Positions 26,138-33,707 of a stretch of DNA of 64,000 nt are shown here, piece by piece. The notes under the pieces are model-generated. The model did not search any database and was not told the DNA's origin. It saw only the letters and a program-made list of their open reading frames with translations. How positions within the stretch are numbered: the first letter of the stretch is position 1; each line of letters opens with the position of its first letter. Source of the DNA: VAZQ01 sp035693615 (lineage in GTDB: Bacteria; Pseudomonadota; Alphaproteobacteria; Rhizobiales; Xanthobacteraceae). The position numbers and the translations under genes are program-made. The stretch covers positions 152,832 to 216,831 of the forward strand of contig DASSGH010000043.1 of assembly GCA_035693615.1 (NCBI GenBank), in the 5' to 3' direction.

Positions 26138-27508
26138 TTGAATCTCCACGCGATGCTGCTCGAACGGCAGGCTGCGGGCCGCCCGGTCACCGTCGGCCTG
26201 ATCGGCGCGGGCAAGTTCGGCACCATGTTCGCATCCCAGGTGCGCTTGACCGACGGCATGCATCTCGTCGCCGTGGCCGATCTCGACGTCTCCCGGGCGC
26301 GGCGGCAGCTTCGCAGCGCCGGGTGGAGCGATGAGGCCATGTCCGCGTCTTCGCTGGAGAACGCGCGCGCGCGCCGCACCACGCACGTGACGGAGGATGC
26401 GCAGGCGCTGATCGCCTGCCCGGAGATCGAAGTCGTCGTCGAGGCGACCGGCATTCCTGCCGCCGGCATAGGCCACGCCCTCGCCGCGATCAGGCACGGC
26501 AAGCACATCGTGATGGTCAATGTCGAGGCCGATGCGCTTGCCGGCCCGCTGCTCGCGCGCAAGGCCAAGAGCGCGGGCGTGGTCTACAGTCTCGCTTGGG
26601 GAGACCAGCCGGCGCTCATTTGCGAGCACGTCGATTGGGCGCGCGCCTGCGGCTTCAAGGTCGTCGCCGCCGGAAAGGGCACGCGCTACGAGCCGCACTA
26701 TCACCGCTCCACGCCCGACACCGTGTGGGACATTCTTGACAAGTATCTCTCGATTGCAGACCGCGCCTCGATCAATCCGAAAATGTTCAACAGCTTCGTC
26801 GACGGCACCAAGTCGGGCATCGAGATGACGGCGGTCTGCAACGCGACCGGCCTCGTGCCGCAGAGCGGGGGATTGGGCTTTCCCCCGGCATCGCGCTTCG
26901 AACTTGCCGAGGTGTGCAAGCCGAAGGCGGCCGGCGGCACGCTGGAGAAAGCCGGCGTGACCGAAGTGACCTCGTCGGTCTACCGCGACGGACGCGACGT
27001 GCCGCATCATCTCGCGCTCGGCACCTATGTCGTGTTCGAGGGCGAAAGCGACTATGCCCGGCGCTGTTTCAAGGAATATGCGATGCTGCCGGACAGGAGC
27101 GGGCGCTATGCCGCGCTCTACCGTCCCATTCACATGATCGGACTCGAGCTCGGGGTGTCGGTCGCCAGCGCCGCGTTGCGCAAGGAGCCGACCGGCGCGC
27201 CGAGCGGCTTTCGCTCCGACGTCGCCGCGACCGCCAAACGCGCTCTCAGGGCAGGCGAGGTGCTCGATGGCGAAGGCGGGTTTTGCGTCTGGGGCAAGCA
27301 GGTTCCGGCCGCGCGCTCGCTCGAGGAGGAATTCCTGCCGCTGGGGCTCGCCCATGAGGTCAGGCTCAAACGCGACGTCGAAGAGGGCCAATGCCTGCGC
27401 TGGAGCGACGTCGCCTACGATGGAAACGATATCGCCGTGAAGGCGCGGCGCGAGATGGAGGCGGCGTTCCGGCTTCCCAATGAGTCGGGCGTTCGGGGCG
27501 CCAACTGA
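26138..27508 (+). CDS. NAD(P)-binding dehydrogenase with C-terminal SAF domain
   Basis: The 456-residue protein begins with a Rossmann motif VGLIGAGKFGTMF (about residues 17-29) and a homoserine-dehydrogenase/Gfo-Idh-like domain. EVVVEATG lies near 100, and a central KMFNSFVDGTKSGIEM segment follows. The last 100 residues form a SAF domain (LGLAHEVRLKRDVEEGQCL), the fold of antifreeze and FlgA-type proteins, which has led to wrong FlgA labels. TTG at 26138 is chosen because GGAG lies eight bases before it and the reading LNLHAMLLERQ fits; ATG at 26153 is the alternative. The substrate is unknown. It converges with cofC. Confidence 0.85.
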   Translation: MNLHAMLLERQAAGRPVTVGLIGAGKFGTMFASQVRLTDGMHLVAVADLDVSRARRQLRSAGWSDEAMSASSLENARARRTTHVTEDAQALIACPEIEVVVEATGIPAAGIGHALAAIRHGKHIVMVNVEADALAGPLLARKAKSAGVVYSLAWGDQPALICEHVDWARACGFKVVAAGKGTRYEPHYHRSTPDTVWDILDKYLSIADRASINPKMFNSFVDGTKSGIEMTAVCNATGLVPQSGGLGFPPASRFELAEVCKPKAAGGTLEKAGVTEVTSSVYRDGRDVPHHLALGTYVVFEGESDYARRCFKEYAMLPDRSGRYAALYRPIHMIGLELGVSVASAALRKEPTGAPSGFRSDVAATAKRALRAGEVLDGEGGFCVWGKQVPAARSLEEEFLPLGLAHEVRLKRDVEEGQCLRWSDVAYDGNDIAVKARREMEAAFRLPNESGVRGAN

Positions 27509-27526
27509 TCCTGCGGTCCGTCCCCA

Positions 27527-28222
27527 TTAACCGGAAAGAGCTTCGTTGTAACCTTCGCCGCTCTCGTGCAACCGCCATGTCTCGAGCAACGCACGCGCCC
27601 GTGTGTGCGAGGGCGTGGCGAGGAAGACCGCCAAGTCGTCGGGCGTGTCGATGTCGAGCGCGATGCGCGGGAGCTTGAGCACGGCGGGTTCGATGCCGTG
27701 GCGCTTGGCCGCCTTGAGATGGGGGAAGAAGCTATCGGCGCCGAAGCGCAGCGGCACGACGGTGGCCGGCGAGCACAGAACGGCATTGGAGCCGCGCTCG
27801 TCGCGCGCCGGCACGATGATGAAAGCGCGCGCGCCGCGATAGCTCGCATCGCGGTGGGCCTCAACGACATCACGGATATCGTCGGCCTCTACGAGCGGAA
27901 TGTCGCCCGGGACGGTCAGCATGCCTTGGCTCGCGAGTCGCAGCGCCGCGGCCGCCACCGCACCGCTGTGGCCATCGTGCGCGCCTTGCCTCGATACGCG
28001 CGCGCCGTATCGCCGTGCGATCGCGGCCGCCGCCGGATCGACCGTGACCACGATAATGCCGGCGAGCTCGCGAACTTGCGACAGCGTCGCCAGCACGTCC
28101 TCGAACATCGCCAGCGCCAACTCTTGCCGACGCGGCGCGCCGAGGACGCCGGCAAGGCGCCGCTTGGCATCGTTCGTGTCTTTGATCGGCACGACGGCAT
28201 AGACGTCGCGGCGCGCGTTCAT
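27527..28222 (-). CDS. cofC: Phospholactate/phosphoenolpyruvate-type guanylyltransferase for coenzyme F420
   Basis: In this 231-residue nucleotidyltransferase the N-terminal motif VVPIKDTNDAKRRLAGVL corresponds to the GTP-binding loop. PGDIPLVEADD near residue 105 holds the metal-binding Asp, and SFFPHLKAAKRHG near 170 is the CofC/FbiD signature. It couples GTP to a phospho-acid (2-phospholactate, phosphoenolpyruvate or 3-phosphoglycerate, depending on lineage) to give the donor used by CofD. Its start overlaps the cofD stop by four bases. It is the last gene of the cofE-cofD-cofC operon. Confidence 0.92.
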   Translation of the reverse strand: MNARRDVYAVVPIKDTNDAKRRLAGVLGAPRRQELALAMFEDVLATLSQVRELAGIIVVTVDPAAAAIARRYGARVSRQGAHDGHSGAVAAAALRLASQGMLTVPGDIPLVEADDIRDVVEAHRDASYRGARAFIIVPARDERGSNAVLCSPATVVPLRFGADSFFPHLKAAKRHGIEPAVLKLPRIALDIDTPDDLAVFLATPSHTRARALLETWRLHESGEGYNEALSG

Positions 28223-29187
28223 GCGGTAGCCTTTGTCAGGGCGTCGGCGCTGGCGAGCACGTGCCGCGCCAATTCCTCGCGGTCGGTGAGGCTTACCATC
28301 AGCGTATGCGCCGCCGTGACCGGAATGCCAAGCTCGGCGGCCTCGCCGGCATCGGCGCGATCGAGCACATAGCCATCGAGCAGGTCGTGGTAGCGCCGCG
28401 CCGCCGCCGTCGCGCTCACCTCGACGCCGAGCTCAGACATCATCTTCGCCGTCGGCCCTTTGACCGCGCGCGAGCCGAGGATGGGCGACACCGCCGTCAC
28501 TGGAGCGGCCGCGTGGGCGATCGCCTCGCGCAGCCCAGGCACCGCGAGGATCGGCTCGATGCTCAGAAACGGATTGGACGGGCAGATCACCACCGCGCGT
28601 AGGCGAGGATCGGCGAGCGCGGCAAGGACGTCGGCATGCGGGCGCGCGCCGGCGGCGCCGTCGTAGGCCACCTCCAGGACCCGCGGCGCGCAACGCCGCC
28701 GCACGAAGTAGTCCTGGAAGTCGAGCCAGCCCGCGTCGGTGCGCAGGCGGGTGCGCACGGGGTCATCGCTCATGGGTACGACGCGCGCCGCAATTCCCAA
28801 GCGACGGCAAAAATCGGCGGTGACGGCGGACAAGGGTTCGCCCGCCGTGCGCCGTCGCGTGCGCTCGACATGCGTAGCGAGGTCGCCATCGCCGAGCGCA
28901 AACCAAGTCTCGCCGCCGAGCGCCGCGAGCGCAGCCATGAACGTCCATGTTTCGTCGCGCCGGCCCCAGCCGCGTTGCGGATCGTCGAGGCCGGCCAGCG
29001 TGTACGTCACCGTGTCGATATCGGGCGAGATGGCGAGCCCGAGATGCTCGAAATCATCGCCGGTATTGACGACCACCATGAGATCGCCGCCCAAGAGACG
29101 GCTGAGCCCGAGAGCGAGCTTGGCGCCGCCGATCCCGCCGCACAGCGCAACGACGCGGCGTTTGCAAAGATTGCCGGCAACGCTCAT
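28219..29187 (-). CDS. cofD: 2-phospho-L-lactate transferase (F420-0 synthase)
   Basis: The 322-residue enzyme moves the phospho-acid moiety from the guanylated donor to the deazaflavin Fo, giving F420-0 or its dehydro form. The nucleotide-binding start VVALCGGIGGAKLALGLSRL, NTGDDFEHLGLAISPDIDTV near 40, and VICPSNPFLSIEPILAVPG near 170 are all family motifs. ATG at 29187 is chosen since it forms an ATGA overlap with the cofE stop; the frame runs further upstream into cofE. It is placed between cofE and cofC, all overlapping, so the three proteins are made together. Confidence 0.95.
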   Translation of the reverse strand: MSVAGNLCKRRVVALCGGIGGAKLALGLSRLLGGDLMVVVNTGDDFEHLGLAISPDIDTVTYTLAGLDDPQRGWGRRDETWTFMAALAALGGETWFALGDGDLATHVERTRRRTAGEPLSAVTADFCRRLGIAARVVPMSDDPVRTRLRTDAGWLDFQDYFVRRRCAPRVLEVAYDGAAGARPHADVLAALADPRLRAVVICPSNPFLSIEPILAVPGLREAIAHAAAPVTAVSPILGSRAVKGPTAKMMSELGVEVSATAAARRYHDLLDGYVLDRADAGEAAELGIPVTAAHTLMVSLTDREELARHVLASADALTKATA

Positions 29188-29945
29188 CGGAACAAATCCT
29201 CTTCCGGCGGGCGCACCAGCGTGGCACCCGGCGCGGGCGCGTCCGCCCATACGAGGCCGCGCAGGAGCACCATCGGCCTTGCCTCGTCCGCTTGCCCCAT
29301 GAGGAGGGATGCGGCGCTAGCGATCTCGTCGGCGAAGCCGGTTTGTGTGACGTGCAACTCGCGCCCGAACAGGTCCGGGCGACCGCGCATGTCTATGAGC
29401 GCGGGTAGCCCCGCGACACCGAGCGCGACGCCCACGGTGCCGCGTCGCCAGGCTCGCCCCCAGCTGTCCGTAATGATGATACCGAGGCGCTTGCGGAATT
29501 GCGCGGTGAGCTGCTTGTGCAGTCCGGCCGCGGACGCATCCGGATCGCTCGGCAGCAACAGCACGGGCTCGGTGGCGACATCCGGGTCGATGTTGGAGCG
29601 ATCGACGCCGGCATTCGCCATGATGAAGCCGAGCCGGTGCTCGACGATCAGCACGCCCGGCTTCGTTCGCACAACGCGCCGGGATTCCGCCAGGATGACT
29701 TCGACCAGACGCGGATCCTTGCCCACCTCGGCGGCGACAGCAGTGGCGCGCGCGGAGGGGCTGACCTTGGCGAGATCGACGTAGCGCCCCTCCGCCTTGG
29801 ACACGATCTTCTGCGCCACCACCAGGATGTCGCCGTCCGCCGGCGCAACGGCATTCTGCTCGCAAGCGGCGATCAGAAGCGCGGCAAGATCGTCGCCCGG
29901 CCGCACCATGGGAATGCCGGGAACCGACGTGAGCGTGATCACCAT
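29184..29945 (-). CDS. cofE: Coenzyme F420-0:L-glutamate ligase
   Basis: This 253-residue enzyme adds glutamates to F420-0 using GTP. Visible family segments are ILVVAQKIVSKAEGR near 40, VLIVEHRLGFIMANAGVDRS near 95 and IIITDSWGRAWRRGTVGVAL near 150. It is the single-domain CofE form, without the nitroreductase domain fused in mycobacterial FbiB. The ATG at 29945 has GAGAGG nine bases before it. It opens the cofE-cofD-cofC operon. The Fo synthase genes (cofG/cofH or fbiC) are not in this window, so they must be elsewhere for F420 to be made. Confidence 0.95.
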   Translation of the reverse strand: MVITLTSVPGIPMVRPGDDLAALLIAACEQNAVAPADGDILVVAQKIVSKAEGRYVDLAKVSPSARATAVAAEVGKDPRLVEVILAESRRVVRTKPGVLIVEHRLGFIMANAGVDRSNIDPDVATEPVLLLPSDPDASAAGLHKQLTAQFRKRLGIIITDSWGRAWRRGTVGVALGVAGLPALIDMRGRPDLFGRELHVTQTGFADEIASAASLLMGQADEARPMVLLRGLVWADAPAPGATLVRPPEEDLFR

Positions 29946-30095
29946 CCCTGGCGGCCTCTCGGTTATCGAGTGCAATCCGCGTCACTCTAGCAACCAACCA
30001 CGCGCGGTCCACCGTTGGGGCCTTCTGGAAGCGCATGGCTAGGCGAGTGCCTCCTGCCGGGATGATCCTTCGCGGCGAAACATCTATGATGGCGC

Positions 30096-30494
30096 ATGCG
30101 GCCGATTCCGCTGGGAGCGAAGGGAACATTCACGCTGCGGGTGACACCCGCGCACCTCGCCAATCAATTCAAGGACGCAATGCTGCCTCCCGTATTCGCC
30201 ACGCCGATGATGATCACGGCGATGGAGAATGCGGCGCTCAACGCCATCCGCGGCTATCTCGATCCCGGCGAGAGTGCGGTTGGCACCGCCGTCGACGTGC
30301 ACCATCTCGCGGCGACGCCGGTCGGGCACGAGGTGACGGCGGAAGCCGAGGTGACCCGCGTCGACGGCCGGCGCGTCGCGTTCAACGTCAAAGCGCGCGA
30401 CGAGAAGGAGGAGATCGGCCGCGGTACGCACGAGCGCATGGTCATCGACGTGCGCCGCCTCGGCGAGCGGCTGTCCGCCAAATCCAAGGCGTAA
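30096..30494 (+). CDS. Hotdog-fold thioesterase-family protein (FlK-like)
   Basis: This 132-residue single-domain hotdog protein includes LPPVFATPMMITAMENAALN, which resembles the FlK-type active-site region with a Glu near residue 44. SAVGTAVDVHHLAATPVGHE follows, with the His pair, and then a beta-rich region ending RGTHERMVID. It would hydrolyse an acyl-CoA thioester; fluoroacetyl-CoA is only the type substrate of the family. It is divergent from cofE across 150 bases and convergent with the hydrolase gene. Acyl-CoA genes are common in this region, so a salvage role is plausible. Confidence 0.8.
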   Translation: MRPIPLGAKGTFTLRVTPAHLANQFKDAMLPPVFATPMMITAMENAALNAIRGYLDPGESAVGTAVDVHHLAATPVGHEVTAEAEVTRVDGRRVAFNVKARDEKEEIGRGTHERMVIDVRRLGERLSAKSKA

Positions 30495-30509
30495 CGTACC
30501 TCAATCCCG

Positions 30510-31568
30510 TCATGGCACGTTTAGGGCCTTATCGAAGAACTTCACCGCTGCCTCGCCAGTCCGCGCGTGAATGCTGTGGCGATCGACACCCGGCGCGTCG
30601 ATGCAGGCCTGGGGAAATTCGTTTTTCCCCTCCTCGTTGCACTCGTTGACGAAAATATCGTGATCGACGTGACCGGGGATCACCTCAAGCTCGGCGTGTG
30701 CGATGTGCTGCGCGGCGAACTCGGCGTTGTCCTTGGGCGGCGCCTGGGTGTCGCCGGCCCCGACCGTGATGTAGGTCGGAACCGTGAGCTGCCGCAGTCC
30801 GGCTGCGTCCATGCCGAAGGCCTGGATGATTCCGGGCGCCATCGCGAATACGGCCTTCACCCGCTTGTCATGCACGTCGAGTGCCGGCGTTGCATCGAGC
30901 GGCAGCTCGTTGCGCAGATGTTCCGGCACCATCGGATTGCTGCGCCAGCCGCGTTGGAAGGCGAGATACTTCTCGCGATCGACGCTTGCGCCGCCGATCC
31001 ACAGCGCGGTGAAGCCGCCCTGCGAATGGCCGGCCACGCCGATGCGGCCTGCGTCGATCAACTTGCCCCAGAACGGGTCGTCGAGGAGAAAGCTGATGGT
31101 CAGTGCGATGTCGCGCGGACGCTGCCAGAGCTTGTTTGCGAGATACGCAATCGTCGCGTCGTAAGTGTTGGCGCGGTAATGATTGAGCGCGGCCACGATG
31201 TAGCCGCGCGACGCGAGAAACTCGCCGAACCATGCGTAGTAGAGGCTGTTGCTGCCGCGTCCATGGGAGAACATGACGAGCGGACGCTTGACGCTGTCGA
31301 ACGCCGGCTCGGCATCCTTGTAAAGATCGAGGTTGGCGAAGAACGGCATGACGAAGCGAGCGGCGGCCGGGCTGGCGGCCGCGGGGTAAAACACCGTCAG
31401 CGCCAGATGCCGGCCGCCCTCGTGCGGATCGATGTATTCGAGCTGTCGCATGCCGACGGGGAAGGAGGCGGCATGGGTGCCCTGCGCCAGCGTTGCGGCG
31501 GGAGACGCCGCGAGCAGCGTCGCGAACAGGAAAGATTTGATGACACCCGGCACGTCGTCATTGCCCAT
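30510..31568 (-). CDS. Secreted alpha/beta hydrolase (PAF-acetylhydrolase / dienelactone hydrolase-like)
   Basis: The 352-residue protein has a signal peptide ending ATLAQG. The nucleophile elbow GHSQGGF lies near residue 190. HGRGSNSLYYAWFGEFLASR near 110 forms the oxyanion region, and the C-terminal H of HVDHD is the likely catalytic base. The layout fits the PAF-AH-like lipases. The start at 31568 has GGAGAG eleven bases upstream and begins the signal sequence; the longer open frame is not used. It is divergent from the usp gene. The ester substrate is unknown. Confidence 0.83.
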   Translation of the reverse strand: MGNDDVPGVIKSFLFATLLAASPAATLAQGTHAASFPVGMRQLEYIDPHEGGRHLALTVFYPAAASPAAARFVMPFFANLDLYKDAEPAFDSVKRPLVMFSHGRGSNSLYYAWFGEFLASRGYIVAALNHYRANTYDATIAYLANKLWQRPRDIALTISFLLDDPFWGKLIDAGRIGVAGHSQGGFTALWIGGASVDREKYLAFQRGWRSNPMVPEHLRNELPLDATPALDVHDKRVKAVFAMAPGIIQAFGMDAAGLRQLTVPTYITVGAGDTQAPPKDNAEFAAQHIAHAELEVIPGHVDHDIFVNECNEEGKNEFPQACIDAPGVDRHSIHARTGEAAVKFFDKALNVP

Positions 31569-31660
31569 GTGGCAGTTCTCTCCTGTACTTGAAAAGAACG
31601 CAAGGCGGCGGGAAGACGCGGGATTGTTTGTGACCCCGCCTCCTAGTATGAGAAATTGCA

Positions 31661-32491
31661 ATGCACTCCATCCGCTCCATCGTGCATCCGACCGATTTTT
31701 CCGATTTGAGCGCGGCGGCCTTCGCGCATGCCTTGCGCATCGCGCTGGCCGCCAGATGCCGGCTGCATCTTCTTCACGTGTCACAATATGACGCCGCCGA
31801 GGCATTGGCGTTCCCGCACGCGCTGCGGCTGCTCGCGCAGTGGGGGCTTTCGGAGGAGAACGATCCGCCCTGGGTCATCGCCAGCAAGCTCGGCATCGAA
31901 GTCGACAACATTCGCCTCAAGCTGCAGGAGCCGACGCGTGCCATCGTCGATTTCCTCAATGAGAATGAAAGCGACCTCGTCGTGCTGGCGACGCATGGAC
32001 GCGAGGGCATCGCGCACTGGCTGCAGGGCTCGGTGGCGGAAGCCGTATTTCGCCGCTCGGCGATCCCGACGCTGTTCATCACCCCGGGGTCCCGCGGCTT
32101 CGTCGATCAGGTCAGCGGCGACGTGAAGCTGCGGCGCGCGTTGGTTCCGGTCGATTTCTCGCCGCCGGCGGATCTTACGGTGGAGATCGTTCGGCGCTTC
32201 GGCCGGGCCCTGACCGGCCACCACATCGGGGTCGATCTCCTTCACGTCGGCGAGAAGGCGCCGCGGGTGAGAACTCTCTCTGCAAGCGCGCCCACCCTGC
32301 CGCCGGTCATGCTTCGCTCCGGCCATGTCGTGGATGCGATCGTCGAGGCGGCCCTCGAATTCGAGGCCGACATCATCGCCATGCCGACGGCCGGGCACCA
32401 TGGCGTTCTCGATGCGCTGCGCGGAAGCACGACTGAGCGCGTGATCCGACACGCGCCGTGTCCGGTGCTCGCGCTCTCGGACGCGCCCTAA
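31661..32491 (+). CDS. Universal stress protein with two Usp domains
   Basis: The 276-residue cytoplasmic protein has tandem Usp folds. Domain 1 (about 1-145) starts SIRSIVHPTDFSDLS and ends with the ATP-binding pattern THGREGIAHWLQGSVAEAV. Domain 2 (about 150-276) starts LRRALVPVDFSPPADL and ends TAGHHGVLDALRGSTTERV. Both retain the G-x2-G-x9-G(S/T) loop, so nucleotide binding is likely. Tandem Usp proteins respond to starvation or stress. It is divergent from the secreted hydrolase gene. Confidence 0.9.
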   Translation: MHSIRSIVHPTDFSDLSAAAFAHALRIALAARCRLHLLHVSQYDAAEALAFPHALRLLAQWGLSEENDPPWVIASKLGIEVDNIRLKLQEPTRAIVDFLNENESDLVVLATHGREGIAHWLQGSVAEAVFRRSAIPTLFITPGSRGFVDQVSGDVKLRRALVPVDFSPPADLTVEIVRRFGRALTGHHIGVDLLHVGEKAPRVRTLSASAPTLPPVMLRSGHVVDAIVEAALEFEADIIAMPTAGHHGVLDALRGSTTERVIRHAPCPVLALSDAP

Positions 32492-32593
32492 GGCGCGCAC
32501 TCATCATCATCCATCCACGCCCCGTCGGCAAACCCGACATCGCGCGCCACCGCCGCATGACCGAATTTGATCCGAAGCCGCACGGTGAGCCTC

Positions 32594-32613
32594 GATTCAG
32601 AACAATTCAGGTC
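32594..32613 (+). repeat. 20-base repeat upstream of a binding-protein gene (copy 1)
   Basis: GATTCAGAACAATTCAGGTC occurs here, 72 bases before the binding-protein gene at 32686. It occurs again without mismatch at 39090-39109, before the paralogous gene at 39209. A few matching bases follow, ending CAAGAC or AAAGAC. It may be a control element or leader remnant copied with the gene family. Confidence 0.7.
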
Positions 32614-32685
32614 GATCCCCAAGACTTGTCCGTTCCCCTGTGGCAGGCTGCACTGCAGCAGACAAGTGCAGAGGAACAACTCGCG

Positions 32686-33660
32686 ATGTTCGATAGAGGA
32701 CGGCGTGAGTTCATCACGTGTCTCGGCGTCGCGGCAGTATGGCCGCTTGCAGCGCATTCGCAACAGCTCAAGGTGGCACAAATCGGTGTCCTCGTGCTGA
32801 CGAACGCTGATGGGCAGTCCTTGACTCGGGAATTGCGGCTCGGGCTCCGAGATCTCGGCTATTCTGAGGGTCAAAATTTTGTCTTCCACCTGCGTTCCGC
32901 GGATGGAGATGCGGCCAGGCTGCCGCAGCTGGCGACCGACCTCGTGAGCTCACAGGTCGATGTCATTGTGGCAACCTTCACCCCATGCGCTCTGGCTGCA
33001 AAGCAAGCAACAACAAGCATTCCAATCGTGATGGCCGCTGTTGCGGACCCGATCGCTGTCGGACTGGTGACGAGCTTGGCGCGTCCCGGCGGCAACATCA
33101 CCGGCTTTTCCAACATGGCCGCCGAAACCGCGGGAAAAAGCGTGGAATTGTTCCGGGATATGCTGCCCTCGATAGGTCGGGTTGCCGCTCTGGCGAACCC
33201 GACCGACCCGTTCACCACTCCTTTTCTGGAGCAAGTCCGACTCGCAGGACGGACCGCCGGGATTCGCATAGACCCTGTGGCGATGGCCCGAGGACCTGAA
33301 GAAGCAGAAGCCGCATTCGCCACAATATCCCAGGAGGCGGCAGAGGCTGTCGTTGTTCAGGGAATTCTCTTTTCCAAAACCATTGCTGAGCTGGCACTGA
33401 AATATCGTCTGCCCACAGCCTCGGTGGTCCGTCAATTCGCACAAGCGGGAGGTCTCTTTTCGTATGGCGCCGATGTCCGCGACATATTCCGGCGCAGCGC
33501 CACTCTCGTACACAGGATCCTCCAGGGTACGAAACCGTCTGACTTGCCCGTTGAACTACCAACGAGATTCGAACTTGTTCTGAATATGAAAACCGCGAAG
33601 GCACTCGGGATCGACGTGCCTTGGTTTTTTCAGCAACGCGCCGATGAGGTCATCGAATGA
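32686..33660 (+). CDS. ABC_sub_bind-family substrate-binding protein (paralog 1)
   Basis: This 324-residue exported protein belongs to the family named for tryptophan/tyrosine-type receptors (ABC_sub_bind, PF04392-like). The N-terminus RGRREFITCLGVAAVWPLAA is a Tat-like signal with twin Arg. Family segments are IPIVMAAVADPIAVGLV, LARPGGNITGFSNMAAE and the end QRADEVIE. ATG at 32686 has GAGGA nine bases before it. No permease or ATPase is adjacent. Three more paralogs lie at 39209-42396. Bases are less GC-rich than those of the paralogs. Confidence 0.88.
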   Translation: MFDRGRREFITCLGVAAVWPLAAHSQQLKVAQIGVLVLTNADGQSLTRELRLGLRDLGYSEGQNFVFHLRSADGDAARLPQLATDLVSSQVDVIVATFTPCALAAKQATTSIPIVMAAVADPIAVGLVTSLARPGGNITGFSNMAAETAGKSVELFRDMLPSIGRVAALANPTDPFTTPFLEQVRLAGRTAGIRIDPVAMARGPEEAEAAFATISQEAAEAVVVQGILFSKTIAELALKYRLPTASVVRQFAQAGGLFSYGADVRDIFRRSATLVHRILQGTKPSDLPVELPTRFELVLNMKTAKALGIDVPWFFQQRADEVIE

Positions 33661-33691
33661 GTGGCTGATGGCCCTTCTGGGCTCCAGCCAC
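33661..33691. terminator. Hairpin between convergent genes
   Basis: A stem-loop directly after the stop codon pairs GTGGCTG (33661-33667) with CAGCCAC (33685-33691). The inner pair is GCCC with GGGC around a four-base loop. It lies between the convergent binding-protein and TPR genes and could end both transcripts. There is no T-run, so it is not a classical intrinsic terminator. Confidence 0.45.
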
Positions 33692-33707
33692 ATTGCCGGT
33701 CCCGAGG

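Noticed and set aside
26024..27391. Minus-strand frame of 455 codons opposite the SAF-domain gene
   Set aside because: Composition typical of antisense high-GC DNA and no recognised motif; the plus-strand Rossmann and SAF text is convincing.
30084..30431. Minus-strand frame opposite the thioesterase gene
   Set aside because: Antisense shadow; the hotdog protein on the plus strand carries the family text.
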